Below are positions 21,097 to 29,860 of a DNA stretch of 36,649 bases, one piece after another (the first letter of the stretch is position 1; the number at the start of each line of letters is the position of its first letter). The notes below the pieces were generated by a model that made no database searches, was not told where the DNA came from, and was given only the letters and a program-made list of their open reading frames with translations. Made by a program: the position numbers and the translations under genes. The stretch comes from a bacterium (GTDB taxonomy: Bacteria; Patescibacteriota; Minisyncoccia; Phycocordibacterales; GCA-002787175). The DNA lies in the NCBI GenBank assembly GCA_030689285.1, contig JAUYJM010000007.1, positions 1-36,649 on the forward strand, read 5' to 3'.

Positions 21097-22887
21097 TCAC
21101 ACATTCCCCAGTTTTGACATTTTGTGAAAATATGAATTCGGATTTCCCAAAAGCTCCTGCGGATTGCCGGACTCCACTATCTTACCTTTATCTAAAACAT
21201 GTATGATGTCGGCATCGACTACGGTGGAGAGTCTGTGAGCTATCACAATTATAGTCATTTCCCCTTTTAAGCCGTTCAGAGTTTCTTTTACAAGACTTTC
21301 CGACTGGTTATCAAGCGCGCTTGTAGCTTCGTCAAGCACCAAAATTTCCGGATCTCTTGCCAAAGCTCGAGCGAGGGCTATTCGCTGTCTTTCACCTCCC
21401 GAATGCCTTGCCCCTCTCTCTTCAACGGATGTATCAAACTTTTGGGGCAACTTCATAATAAACTCGTAGATATTAGCTTGTTTGGCGGCATCAGCGGCTT
21501 TTTCAAAAGTGATTGATGAATCGTAAAAGCGAATGTTTTCAAGAATAGAGTCGTTTTTGAGAAATACGTCCTGCGCCACATATACCGTCTTTTTTCTCCA
21601 CTCTTTTATGTTTATTTCCGAAACGTCCCTGCCGTCAACGGTTATCCTTCCGGCTGAAGGCGAAATAAAACGAAGAAGCATATCCGCCAAAGTGGTTTTG
21701 CCGGAACCGGAAGGTCCTATTATCGCCACGGTCTGCCCTTTTTTTACTGAAAAAGCAATGTCGTTTACAACGTTTTCGCCGCCGTACTTAAACGACACGT
21801 CTTCAAATCTTATCTGTTCTTTGAAACTCATAGGCATACTTCCGTTTTGTATGTCCGCGTTTTTTGACACGGTTTCAAACATTTTTTCCACCGATTGGGC
21901 GTGAGGCAGAGAACCGCTCAAGATATTTTTTGAATTTTGGATTTTTTCAATTCTTATAAACATCTGTTGAATCAAGTAAATTATCGGGATGAAAGCGGTT
22001 ATGTTGAATGTTAAAAATTTATAAGACACGGCAAAAACCGCTAAAATGAAAATCAGACTCATCGGCTCAATGGATACCTTCACAAGAGTCTTGATGTCTT
22101 GTTTTCTTATTTCCGCCCGCTCGTATTTTCTGAAAAATGACACGAGACTTTCAAGCACCGTCTTTTCCGCGCTAAAGGCCTTTACCGACTTGATACCGTA
22201 AAGCGCTTCGCTTATGCCGTGTGCCGCGTCTTTCGTCGCGGAAGCCAAAGTTCGGGCGGATTCTCGGATTTTCCTATCAAAAGGTTTAAAAATAAAGAGA
22301 ACAACTATGCCGACCAAAAGCGAAAGAGCGGTGATTTTCGGAGAGAGAAAAAATGCCACAGCAGCGTATGTGACAAGGGTTGAAACGCTCAGAAATGCAA
22401 CCATGGTAGTGTCCAGTATTTTCGCGCTATGCTCAATATCGGCCATCACCATATAGTCCAAATGTCCGAGCTTTTGCTTTCTCAAAAAAGAAAAGGAGCT
22501 CCCGAACAGGCGTTCGCACATTTTTTTTCTGATTGAGACTTTATAGTCGCCCACTACGCGCACCCTTATCCTGCCGAAAATAAAAAGGAGTACGGCTTTT
22601 AAGACAAAAAGCAGAAATACGATTAAAAGAAGTTTTTGAAAACCGAACGATATGCCCATGATTTCCGACATCTTATGCAGGGCGCTTACGACAGAGTTGT
22701 CCGCTAAAGTATTCGGATTTACAAGAGACATAAAAAGCGGCACAAGCAAAGTGATGCCTATACCCTCCGCGAGACCTGAAAGCATACCTAGAGCGGATAA
22801 CGAAACCAGCTTTACCCTATAGCCGGTATAAAGGGTGTTAAAAAGCCGCCCTACCTTCCAAAAAAGTTTAAACGGGTTTTTTATCAC
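21097..22887 (-). CDS. ABC exporter, fused membrane and ATPase domains
   Basis: This 596-residue half-transporter is probably a lipid or glycolipid flippase of the MsbA/PglK type. Six membrane spans lie within residues about 25-310, followed by the ATPase domain: Walker A GPSGSGKTT (391-399), Q-loop YVAQD (436-440), signature RHSGGERQR (494-502), Walker B ILVLDEATS (515-523) and switch His in IVIAHRL. The signature starts HSGGE rather than LSGGQ. The start is GTG at 22887, with TATATT about ten bases upstream and no Shine-Dalgarno. It adjoins the glycan cluster, which supports a role in exporting lipid-linked sugars, but drug or peptide export cannot be excluded. Confidence 0.9.
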   Translation of the reverse strand: MIKNPFKLFWKVGRLFNTLYTGYRVKLVSLSALGMLSGLAEGIGITLLVPLFMSLVNPNTLADNSVVSALHKMSEIMGISFGFQKLLLIVFLLFVLKAVLLFIFGRIRVRVVGDYKVSIRKKMCERLFGSSFSFLRKQKLGHLDYMVMADIEHSAKILDTTMVAFLSVSTLVTYAAVAFFLSPKITALSLLVGIVVLFIFKPFDRKIRESARTLASATKDAAHGISEALYGIKSVKAFSAEKTVLESLVSFFRKYERAEIRKQDIKTLVKVSIEPMSLIFILAVFAVSYKFLTFNITAFIPIIYLIQQMFIRIEKIQNSKNILSGSLPHAQSVEKMFETVSKNADIQNGSMPMSFKEQIRFEDVSFKYGGENVVNDIAFSVKKGQTVAIIGPSGSGKTTLADMLLRFISPSAGRITVDGRDVSEINIKEWRKKTVYVAQDVFLKNDSILENIRFYDSSITFEKAADAAKQANIYEFIMKLPQKFDTSVEERGARHSGGERQRIALARALARDPEILVLDEATSALDNQSESLVKETLNGLKGEMTIIVIAHRLSTVVDADIIHVLDKGKIVESGNPQELLGNPNSYFHKMSKLGNV

Positions 22888-23024
22888 GGTTGGAAGTAAT
22901 ATACATTTTTTTCGCGCGCCTGTATATGGGTAAAGAAATCAGCCGCGACTACAGACTTGAAAACGCATACGCGTATCCGCGGTCAGCTTAGCTGGCGCGC
23001 GATTTCTCCACAAGAAAGATAATG

Positions 23025-23030
23025 TATAAT
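23025..23030 (+). promoter_or_regulatory. -10 box giving a leaderless transcript
   Basis: TATAAT ends six bases before the ATG at 23037, so transcription would begin at or next to the start codon. The -35 region (around 23002-23007) is not recognisable. Confidence 0.45.
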
Positions 23031-23036
23031 AAAGCC

Positions 23037-23396
23037 ATGCACTATATTTTCATTGTCTTAACCGCCTCCCTCAACACCGCGGCGAATTTTTTTCTAAAAA
23101 CCTCCTCCGGCAAATCTTTTGCGTTGAAAGACTCTTCTATTCTTTCCTTAATTCAAAATCATTACACCGTGATTTTGGGATTTTTCCTATACGCCGCTTC
23201 CGCGATTTCATATATCCTTTTACTTCGGCTCTTGCCGCTTTCGGTGGCTTACCCCGCGGTGGTAGTAACCACGCTTATAGCAATCAATGCCGTAAGCCAA
23301 ATTTATCTCAAAGAGACCGTGAACGCGCCGCAAACAATAGGATACTTATGTCTCATTGTCGGCATAACGTTAATTTTTTATTTCAAACCCGCCTAG
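23037..23396 (+). CDS. Small SMR/EamA-type membrane protein
   Basis: This 119-residue protein has four predicted membrane spans (roughly 2-20, 40-62, 64-85, 95-115) in the layout of small multidrug resistance and ArnE-type proteins. Family-like features are TAANFFLKTSS in span one, LPLSVAYPAVVVTTL before span three, and KETVNAPQTIGYLCLIVG before span four. In a glycan locus such proteins often act as flippases for undecaprenyl-phosphate sugars; drug efflux is the alternative. An ATG at 23022 is possible but lies within the -10 region. The 3' end overlaps the convergent FAD gene by 27 bases. Confidence 0.82.
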   Translation: MHYIFIVLTASLNTAANFFLKTSSGKSFALKDSSILSLIQNHYTVILGFFLYAASAISYILLLRLLPLSVAYPAVVVTTLIAINAVSQIYLKETVNAPQTIGYLCLIVGITLIFYFKPA

Positions 23397-24731
23397 AGAG
23401 TTTGAAAACTCCAATCTTTTTGCCGCGAGCTTTGCCACAACGTTTCCTTCTCTCACCGCGTAATTTGTACCTCTGTCTTCGGGGAAAATTTGAGTGAAAT
23501 TTGAAATGTAAACTCCGGGTATCGGTGTTTCATATGGCAGAATTTTTTCTTCGTATTTGGTGTCCACTATATGCTGTGCATTCTTGAATCGGGAAAAGAT
23601 TTTTTCAACAACATTGTTTTGGTCAAATTGCGGAAAAAGTTTCTCCAGATACGCAAACCATTCTTTCCAAACGTCTTCTTCGGACAACTTCATAAGACGG
23701 TGCGCTTCCGGCACGTAAGCGGCCATATAGTAAACACAGACTCCGCCGTAGTCTTCTTTCGGCACCAGTTTTGTGTGATTTATAAATACCAAAAACGGCG
23801 CTTCCGTGTCGTTTACACTGTGCCAGTAATGTTCTCCTATATCTTGTGTTGAAGAAAAAATCGCGCAAACCGCGGAAAGATAGGGCACGGAGGAAAGTTT
23901 GGTCCTATAAGAAGCGGAAATGTTGACGGAGTCTTGGGTAAGAAAATTGAAAGCGGGAGAAGGGATGGCGGCAATAATCGCGTCAAAATCCTGCCTATCA
24001 TCCCCTACAACCAAGTAAGGCATAGAAAAATTCGCGTCAATTTTTTTGATGTTCGCTTCGGTAACTATTTTTACCCCGTTTTCTCGGAGTTTGCCGCAAA
24101 GAGCGTCAGAGACAACCGCAAAACCGCCTTTAGGATAGACGAGGACTTCTCCCGAAATCCCCTTTGCTCTGGAACGGGCTCGAATGTGTATTCTAGCCCA
24201 AAGCCATGCCATAGAAATAGACGCGTAAAAATTATGAAATTTGGCCTGAAGAAGCGGCCGCCATAAAACTTCCGTCACTTGTCTGCCGGAAAAACGCTCC
24301 ATCCACCTAAGCGCGGCCACTTTTGATAGCGGCCTCCAGTTTTTCTCAAATCGCAGATACATAACTACAAAACCCGCTCGCAACCGACTAAAGAAAGACA
24401 AGGGCTTGTATCTTAAAAGGTCAAGCGCGCCTGTAAAAGGGTAAACTTTTCCGCCAGTGCAAAGGGCGGTAGAGCTTTTTCTGTATTTTAATATATCCGC
24501 GAGACGAAGCTCTTCCACAAGAGACAGTATGTCTGTGTCGGTGGTAAACCAATGGTGGTAAGCGCGTTCAATATTACAGCCGTTTATCTTCGTACCGGAG
24601 GCCAGCCCTCCCAAGGTCTTGCCTTTTTCAAAAAGAGTAACGTCGTAGGACATTTGAGAAAGACGATAAGCGGCCACAAGTCCGGTAAATCCGGCTCCGA
24701 TGACGGCAACTTGTTTGGCATTTTTTCTCAT
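23370..24731 (-). CDS. FAD-dependent amine-oxidase-like protein
   Basis: This predicted flavoprotein of 453 residues has the dinucleotide motif GAGFTGLVAAYRL (12-24), followed by LFEKGKTLGGLAS, the GG motif after the Rossmann fold, as in protoporphyrinogen oxidase-like and UDP-galactopyranose mutase-like proteins. The C-terminus has ISNFTQIFPEDRGTNYAVREG, another FAD contact typical of the group. The substrate is unknown; placement after the DPM1-like glycosyltransferase suggests a sugar or lipid carrier. It is the last gene of the minus-strand arm. Confidence 0.85.
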   Translation of the reverse strand: MRKNAKQVAVIGAGFTGLVAAYRLSQMSYDVTLFEKGKTLGGLASGTKINGCNIERAYHHWFTTDTDILSLVEELRLADILKYRKSSTALCTGGKVYPFTGALDLLRYKPLSFFSRLRAGFVVMYLRFEKNWRPLSKVAALRWMERFSGRQVTEVLWRPLLQAKFHNFYASISMAWLWARIHIRARSRAKGISGEVLVYPKGGFAVVSDALCGKLRENGVKIVTEANIKKIDANFSMPYLVVGDDRQDFDAIIAAIPSPAFNFLTQDSVNISASYRTKLSSVPYLSAVCAIFSSTQDIGEHYWHSVNDTEAPFLVFINHTKLVPKEDYGGVCVYYMAAYVPEAHRLMKLSEEDVWKEWFAYLEKLFPQFDQNNVVEKIFSRFKNAQHIVDTKYEEKILPYETPIPGVYISNFTQIFPEDRGTNYAVREGNVVAKLAAKRLEFSNSLGGFEIKN

Positions 24732-24758
24732 ATCCGATTGGCAAATTTTAGCGCAATA

Positions 24759-25727
24759 TCACGATAAGTTTTTTCTATATATCTTGGATATTATATATAA
24801 AGGCCTTTTTTTCACCTCTGAAAAAATTCTGCCTACATAGCTTCCTATAATACCGATAGAAAGTATCTGCACGCCTCCGATAAAAAATACGCTTATGATA
24901 AGAAGCGTCCAACCCGAAACGGTAATCTCCGGAAAGAAAAACTTCATAAAAAGCGCGTAAAAAATCCCCAGAATACTCAATCCCGCCACCACTGCTCCAA
25001 GCCAAGATACGAGACGCAAAGGAACTACGGAAAAACTGGTTATGGCGTCTATGCTGAATTTAACCATCTTTTTCAATGGATATTTTGTTTCGCCAGACTT
25101 TCTTTCGTTTCTGTCAAAAAGAACTCCTGTTTGGTTAAATCCGGCGTATGACGTAAGTCCGCGCAAAAATCTGTTTGTTTCTTTTATTTCAGACAGCGCG
25201 TTTAAAACTTTTCTGTCCATAAGTCTGAAGTCCCCAGTGTCTGTCGGTATCGGCACCTCGGAAAGAGCGTTTAGAATTCTGTAAAAAGCGAAAGCGGTAA
25301 ATCTTTTAAAGACGCTGTCTTTTCGGCTTCTTCTTTTGGCGTACACCACGTCAAAACCGTCCTCCCATTTTTTCACAAGCAGAAGAGCGACTTCGGGCGG
25401 GTCCTGAAGGTCCGTATCCATTATTATAGCCGCGTCCCCGGAAGAGTGGTTAAGACCCGCCGTAGTCGCCGCTTGATGACCGAAATTTCTGGAAAAATCC
25501 ACCACAAAAACTCTGCCATCTTTTTCTGACAAACCCTTAAGAAGGTGAATGGAATTGTCGCGACTACCGTCATTTACAAAAATAAACTCACTGTCGTATT
25601 TCGGCAAAAGCGACGCGGACACTTTAAGCAACTCTTCAAAAAGGGCTTTTATGTTCCCTTCTTCGTTATAAACAGGCAAAACAAAAGAAATTTTCCTCTT
25701 AGCAGATGCTTTGGGAGAGAAACTCAT
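24759..25727 (-). CDS. DPM1/GtrB-like polyprenyl-phosphate glycosyltransferase
   Basis: This GT2 enzyme probably transfers a hexose from a nucleotide sugar to polyprenyl phosphate. The protein has 322 residues from the ATG at 25727, with ISFVLPVYNEEGNI, FVNDGSRDNS, FSRNFGHQAATTAGL, the catalytic MDTDLQDPP (D104 and D106) and TGDFRLMDRKV. Two C-terminal membrane spans (about 230-255 and 265-290) match the GtrB arrangement. An upstream in-frame ATG at 25763 is possible. The product would be the donor for a GT-C enzyme such as the gene immediately upstream. Confidence 0.92.
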   Translation of the reverse strand: MSFSPKASAKRKISFVLPVYNEEGNIKALFEELLKVSASLLPKYDSEFIFVNDGSRDNSIHLLKGLSEKDGRVFVVDFSRNFGHQAATTAGLNHSSGDAAIIMDTDLQDPPEVALLLVKKWEDGFDVVYAKRRSRKDSVFKRFTAFAFYRILNALSEVPIPTDTGDFRLMDRKVLNALSEIKETNRFLRGLTSYAGFNQTGVLFDRNERKSGETKYPLKKMVKFSIDAITSFSVVPLRLVSWLGAVVAGLSILGIFYALFMKFFFPEITVSGWTLLIISVFFIGGVQILSIGIIGSYVGRIFSEVKKRPLYIISKIYRKNLS

Positions 25728-25811
25728 CGTATAAAGAGTATCACGCGCCAATGTCAGTTTCAAGCCGCTTGTTGAGAGCTCCGCCAGAATTATGAAAAAA
25801 TTATAGAAAAA

Positions 25812-27797
25812 CTATTCGCCGGGCAACTTGTAAATCTTGATGCCGTTTGCATCATAAACTATCTCAAGGTCAGTGTTTAATTTAGCGGGATCGCGGGCTA
25901 TCGCTTTTTCGCGCTCGCCGAAATACAAATAGTCCAGCTTGTAGGGCAATGTTTTTCCGCTTTTCAAAAAATCTTCGTACCGTCTTACAAAGGCGCTATG
26001 CCTCTCCCCACTCCAGACAGGAAATCCGTAGCCGCGGTTTGTGAAAATCACCCCGGGCTGTTCAGCTCTAAACTGGTCGGCAAAAAGGTAGGATATTCCT
26101 GTTCTGTCTTCATTTTCCGGAATACGACCGCCAGTGGCGAAAAATCTTCCGAACTCCCCCTCCCCAATTCCGTATACCTTGCTTATCTGGAAAAATCTGT
26201 CCGCTATCTCGTCGTTTGCCGCGACCGTGTCATAACCGTCCGGCACGTAAATCTTTTTGTCAGTAAAATGCTTGAGCAAAGTATTTGAGACAAAAGACGG
26301 CGTGCCTATAACGGAGTCCTTCGGCGTGTTCTCGCGTATCCACTCATAGCTCCCAAATTCTTCCGCCAAGATAAAAGCGCCGCCGTTTAGATTTGAAGAT
26401 ATGTACCTTCTTTCTATGTCAACCCCCTTCAGAAAAAGAAATGCTATGGCAAAGACCAAACTCGCCTCCGCAACCTTCTCTGCGTTAAACTTTCCTTTTC
26501 TTGACAAAACCATAAGTCCTAAAACCAAAAGCGCCAAAAAGAACGCTAAAACCAGTGAATAAATTTTAACTTTAGAATTTTCAGTTGTTATGGCTCGCGC
26601 CAGAAAAAAGCCGCTAAAGAATGCAGTTGCCAGTGAAATTTGTAACGGAAGAAGTTTTTCTTTGTACTTTTGAAACAACGCTAAAGCAAGAGCAAAGAAA
26701 GCCATATTTAAAACAAACTGCCTCGGTTTGATCCAATGGTCGGGCTGAGGGTTAAAGCCGGTTACCACTTGAATGTTATAAACGATAAAAACCGGCAAAA
26801 GCAGAGAAACGAGAAAAATCGCCGCGAATTTGTCTTTTTTTCTAAAAAGCCAAAAAAGAAGGGCGGCTAGCGCGGTATGCTGAAAATAAGCGAATAAAAC
26901 TCTCGGGTAGAAAAACGGCTTAAAAGTATGCTCCGGGCCTATACGTATAGAAATGTCTTTGTAGCCAGGCAGACGCGTCAATTCGTAGAAATTGATGAAA
27001 TACGGAACAACCATAAGAGCCGACACCGCGAAAACAACAAGAGCAATTTTTAAAATCTTCTTTTCTTTGAGAAACAAGGACGCAATGACGATAAAAAACA
27101 GCGCGGTGGCGGTATAGACCGCGTAATAAAAATAGACATACAAGAGAAAACCGACCGCGATGCCAGCGAGATAAGGCATCCATCTTTCATTTCTCTTAAA
27201 AGCGCGAACTAAAAGATAAAGCGCCACGAAGAAAAACACCGCAGTAAGCATCGGGTCCTCAAAGCGGTTGAAATACAGGCGATACTGCGGATTGACTAGA
27301 TGGCTGAAAAACCACGCTCTGCCGTAGTCGTCCAAAGGCGGAAAAAAAGAAAGATAGCGCGGCAAGATAAGACTCAAAGAAGCGAAGGCGATTGACAAAA
27401 GCCTTTTTGAAAAAAGTTCGTAAAACAGAAAGTATAAAACCAAAAATGCCATCGCGGGAAAGAAAACGGAAGAAAATATGAAAGCGACGTTTACGCTTCC
27501 AAAAAGTCTAGCCAGAAAACCCAAAATATAATGAGGGGCGGGAGGAGACACGGTCGGAGAACCCTGATATTCATACAAACTTATATCCCCGCTCGCCCTT
27601 CCGGTCAGATACACCTCTTTTGCCCTTGCGATAGTGTGATACTTTTCGTCAATTCCGATTATCGTGGGCGCGTAAATAATATCCGAATTTTTTCCGGCCT
27701 CAATATAAAAAAATAAATGATGAAAGCCGTACAAGACAGCAACCGCTGAAGTCAAAAAAAATATCGCCTTATGTTTTTTGAAAAAAGAATGCGCCAT
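25812..27797 (-). CDS. GT-C-like multispan glycosyltransferase
   Basis: This 661-residue protein has about eleven to twelve membrane spans over residues 10-460 and a soluble C-terminal region of about 200 residues, likely outside the membrane. The first large loop has the acidic IDEKYHTIARAK motif, similar to the catalytic Asp or Glu of GT-C enzymes, and FNRFEDPMLTAVF lies in a later loop. The family would use polyprenyl-phosphate sugars on the outer face. The close link to the GtrB-like gene fits this. No specific family is recognised, so the acceptor, glycan or protein, remains open. Confidence 0.7.
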   Translation of the reverse strand: MAHSFFKKHKAIFFLTSAVAVLYGFHHLFFYIEAGKNSDIIYAPTIIGIDEKYHTIARAKEVYLTGRASGDISLYEYQGSPTVSPPAPHYILGFLARLFGSVNVAFIFSSVFFPAMAFLVLYFLFYELFSKRLLSIAFASLSLILPRYLSFFPPLDDYGRAWFFSHLVNPQYRLYFNRFEDPMLTAVFFFVALYLLVRAFKRNERWMPYLAGIAVGFLLYVYFYYAVYTATALFFIVIASLFLKEKKILKIALVVFAVSALMVVPYFINFYELTRLPGYKDISIRIGPEHTFKPFFYPRVLFAYFQHTALAALLFWLFRKKDKFAAIFLVSLLLPVFIVYNIQVVTGFNPQPDHWIKPRQFVLNMAFFALALALFQKYKEKLLPLQISLATAFFSGFFLARAITTENSKVKIYSLVLAFFLALLVLGLMVLSRKGKFNAEKVAEASLVFAIAFLFLKGVDIERRYISSNLNGGAFILAEEFGSYEWIRENTPKDSVIGTPSFVSNTLLKHFTDKKIYVPDGYDTVAANDEIADRFFQISKVYGIGEGEFGRFFATGGRIPENEDRTGISYLFADQFRAEQPGVIFTNRGYGFPVWSGERHSAFVRRYEDFLKSGKTLPYKLDYLYFGEREKAIARDPAKLNTDLEIVYDANGIKIYKLPGE

Positions 27798-27824
27798 TGG
27801 ACAAGATTAAAAATACATATATCT

Positions 27825-28751
27825 TTACGTATTTTTGTTAAACGGTAAAAACTTTTTAGAAAAAAACCGCCAAAATTCCATAGCTATTTTTCTCTTCTTG
27901 ATTAAAACTCGCCTGCTCCACGGCTTCAACATTAGAAATTTTCTCTTAAAAGCGATCTCGGATGATGTCCATATCCAAATGAATACGGTAAATATATACT
28001 GCGTCACCGGAAAATTACCGTGTTCTATGAGCGTATGAGGGTGGTCTGGATGCCTTTCCAAACGCGAACGGATATCCTGAAAACGTGTATGAAGAACTTT
28101 TGGCACGGAATACATCTTTGCGCTAAGAGCCACTTCAGAAAGAAAAAGCAAGGGACCGTGCATCGTGGCCTTAAAAGGACGTTTCAAGATTTTTTTTAAA
28201 AACGAGGTCCTGTAGAGTCCGAAAAAAAATATAGGACCCTTTTTGCCCCGAAAATGCATCTTGAAGTTGTCTTGGTATGAGGCACTCGTTAGGTCATGCG
28301 TTCTCTCTTCGTCTCTTATAGGAACTCCGTCTTTTACATATCGCATTATGTAGTGGCTCATAGCCACGCCAAAGTCCGGATTAGACTCCAAAGCGTTCGT
28401 AAGTTCCTCAACAAACCTTTTATCCCACCAGTCATCATCGGACACCCACATAAAATACTCGCCTTTCGCTTGTTTTACCACAAATTCATGGTTTGGATTA
28501 CCTCCTATGTTTTGCTTTTGGCGTATATAGCGAATACGGTGGTCGCGATTCGCGTATGTTTCCATTATCTTTTCAGTATCGTCCGAGGAAGCGTTGTCGG
28601 AAACAATAAGTTCAATATTTTTGTAAGTTTGGTTCAAAAGCGCGTCAATCGCTTTAGGTAAAAGTGTCGCCCTGTTATAAGTCGGAAGACCTATGCTTAC
28701 AAGAGCGAGATTTTTTCCTGGAGGTAGCGGCGTCATAAAAGTCTGTTGCAT
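27825..28751 (-). CDS. GT2-family glycosyltransferase
   Basis: This is a predicted GT-A glycosyltransferase of 308 residues. It shows VSIGLPTYNRATLL (18-31), NIELIVSDNASSDDTEKIM (45-63), QNIGGNPN and the metal-binding SDDDWWD (D105-D107). The C-terminal 100 residues are basic and aromatic, possibly membrane-associated (VTQYIFTVFIWIWTS). The start overlaps the end of the FkbM gene by 19 bases, indicating one transcript. The transferred sugar is unknown. Confidence 0.9.
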   Translation of the reverse strand: MQQTFMTPLPPGKNLALVSIGLPTYNRATLLPKAIDALLNQTYKNIELIVSDNASSDDTEKIMETYANRDHRIRYIRQKQNIGGNPNHEFVVKQAKGEYFMWVSDDDWWDKRFVEELTNALESNPDFGVAMSHYIMRYVKDGVPIRDEERTHDLTSASYQDNFKMHFRGKKGPIFFFGLYRTSFLKKILKRPFKATMHGPLLFLSEVALSAKMYSVPKVLHTRFQDIRSRLERHPDHPHTLIEHGNFPVTQYIFTVFIWIWTSSEIAFKRKFLMLKPWSRRVLIKKRKIAMEFWRFFSKKFLPFNKNT

Positions 28752-29836
28752 TTTAAGGCATCTGCTTGTTTTAATAAGCCGTGGTTTCTTAAGAGCTTTT
28801 CCACAGAAGTGTCAGGCGTCTTCCGAAAAATTTTAGGAGACGCGGGCTTCTCAATTCTCTCATCAAGTTCGGCTTTTCCATTAAACCGAGCCTTGCTTTG
28901 TTCAAACGTAAATTCTTCTTTAAAAGTAGGCGCGAAAACCTGTGGCACTTGTTTTGAAGCGCGATAGAGTTTTCTCAAAAATCGCTGGTAGACGAGCCCA
29001 CGCGAAGAAACCGCGGATGCCTCATAAGCTGTATTTAAACATTCCAAAGAATACTCAAATTGACCGAAAACGCAAGCGAAAAAAGCCAGTTTCTCAAGCA
29101 TAAGAACACGCTTCTTTTTGTTTTTAACGCGCAGAACCGATTTAATATTACGTAAATACAAGGCATCGGTCGCAGTTTGGAAACCCTCGCCTCTCAACCC
29201 TTTGGGATAGCGGAATGGCGAGCAGTCCAAAATATATTTCGTAAATTTTACAAAAAAGAAGCCTTGGTCGGAAAGCAGTTTGCTTACGTCGCCAAACAGT
29301 TTTTGTTTTTTGTATATTTCTTGAAAACTCACCTCTGAAACTACAGCCAACACATTTTCTTTTAAAATCTGAGAGGAAGCTCTTAAGATTTCAAATTCCG
29401 TGCCTTGCGTGTCTAGAGACAAAAAGTCCGGCGGAGGGATTTTCTTATTATTTATAAGAAGTTCATCCATGGTCGTGACTTTTACCTCCATCTTCTCCAT
29501 TGGACTCATTACTTCGCCCAGTATTACGTCCTGTCTCCATTTTCTAAAATAAAAATACCAATTTTTTTTAGATGGCGATATCGCTCGCAGTGAACTTGTA
29601 TATGGGTCGTAGTTTATATTGAAAATTTCTGCGCCATTTTTGCCGCCGACGCATTTTGGCAAAACTATGAGTTTGGACTTCAATTTTTTATTGGCAGAAG
29701 CCATCTGCTCGGCACAGCTTGGGTCGGCATCGTACAGGACGTTTACAAAGTCCCGCTCAAAGCGCGGAAGCAGCGGAAAACTCCTCCTTCCGTCACGGCC
29801 CCCAATGTGGTGAATGACTATATTCTCCGCCTGCAT
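28733..29836 (-). CDS. FkbM-family methyltransferase with C-terminal extension
   Basis: This predicted SAM-dependent O-methyltransferase has 367 residues from the ATG at 29836 (MQAENIVIHHIGG). The FkbM hallmark is DFLSLDTQGTEFEILRAS (137-154), with TTMDEL before it. The N-terminal SAM motif is degenerate. Residues 230-367 have no clear domain and end in a Lys- and Arg-rich tail. A TATAAT box sits ten bases before the ATG, and no Shine-Dalgarno is seen. It opens the minus-strand glycan arm. A methyl group on a glycan hydroxyl is the likely product. Confidence 0.85.
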   Translation of the reverse strand: MQAENIVIHHIGGRDGRRSFPLLPRFERDFVNVLYDADPSCAEQMASANKKLKSKLIVLPKCVGGKNGAEIFNINYDPYTSSLRAISPSKKNWYFYFRKWRQDVILGEVMSPMEKMEVKVTTMDELLINNKKIPPPDFLSLDTQGTEFEILRASSQILKENVLAVVSEVSFQEIYKKQKLFGDVSKLLSDQGFFFVKFTKYILDCSPFRYPKGLRGEGFQTATDALYLRNIKSVLRVKNKKKRVLMLEKLAFFACVFGQFEYSLECLNTAYEASAVSSRGLVYQRFLRKLYRASKQVPQVFAPTFKEEFTFEQSKARFNGKAELDERIEKPASPKIFRKTPDTSVEKLLRNHGLLKQADALKCNRLL

Positions 29837-29860
29837 AATGTATGATATTATACACGACAT
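29837..29860. promoter_or_regulatory. 24-base divergent promoter between two FkbM genes
   Basis: The segment includes TATGATATTATAC, which reads as TATTAT on the plus strand (29846-29851) and TATAAT on the minus strand (29852-29847). These lie nine and ten bases before the respective start codons. One AT box would therefore serve both directions, giving transcripts with almost no leader. Confidence 0.45.

Noticed and set aside
23370..23396. Frameshift or misassembly at the overlapping 3' ends of the SMR and FAD genes
   Set aside because: Both proteins have intact, family-like C-termini; a short convergent overlap is normal in compact genomes and also occurs at 33267-33280.
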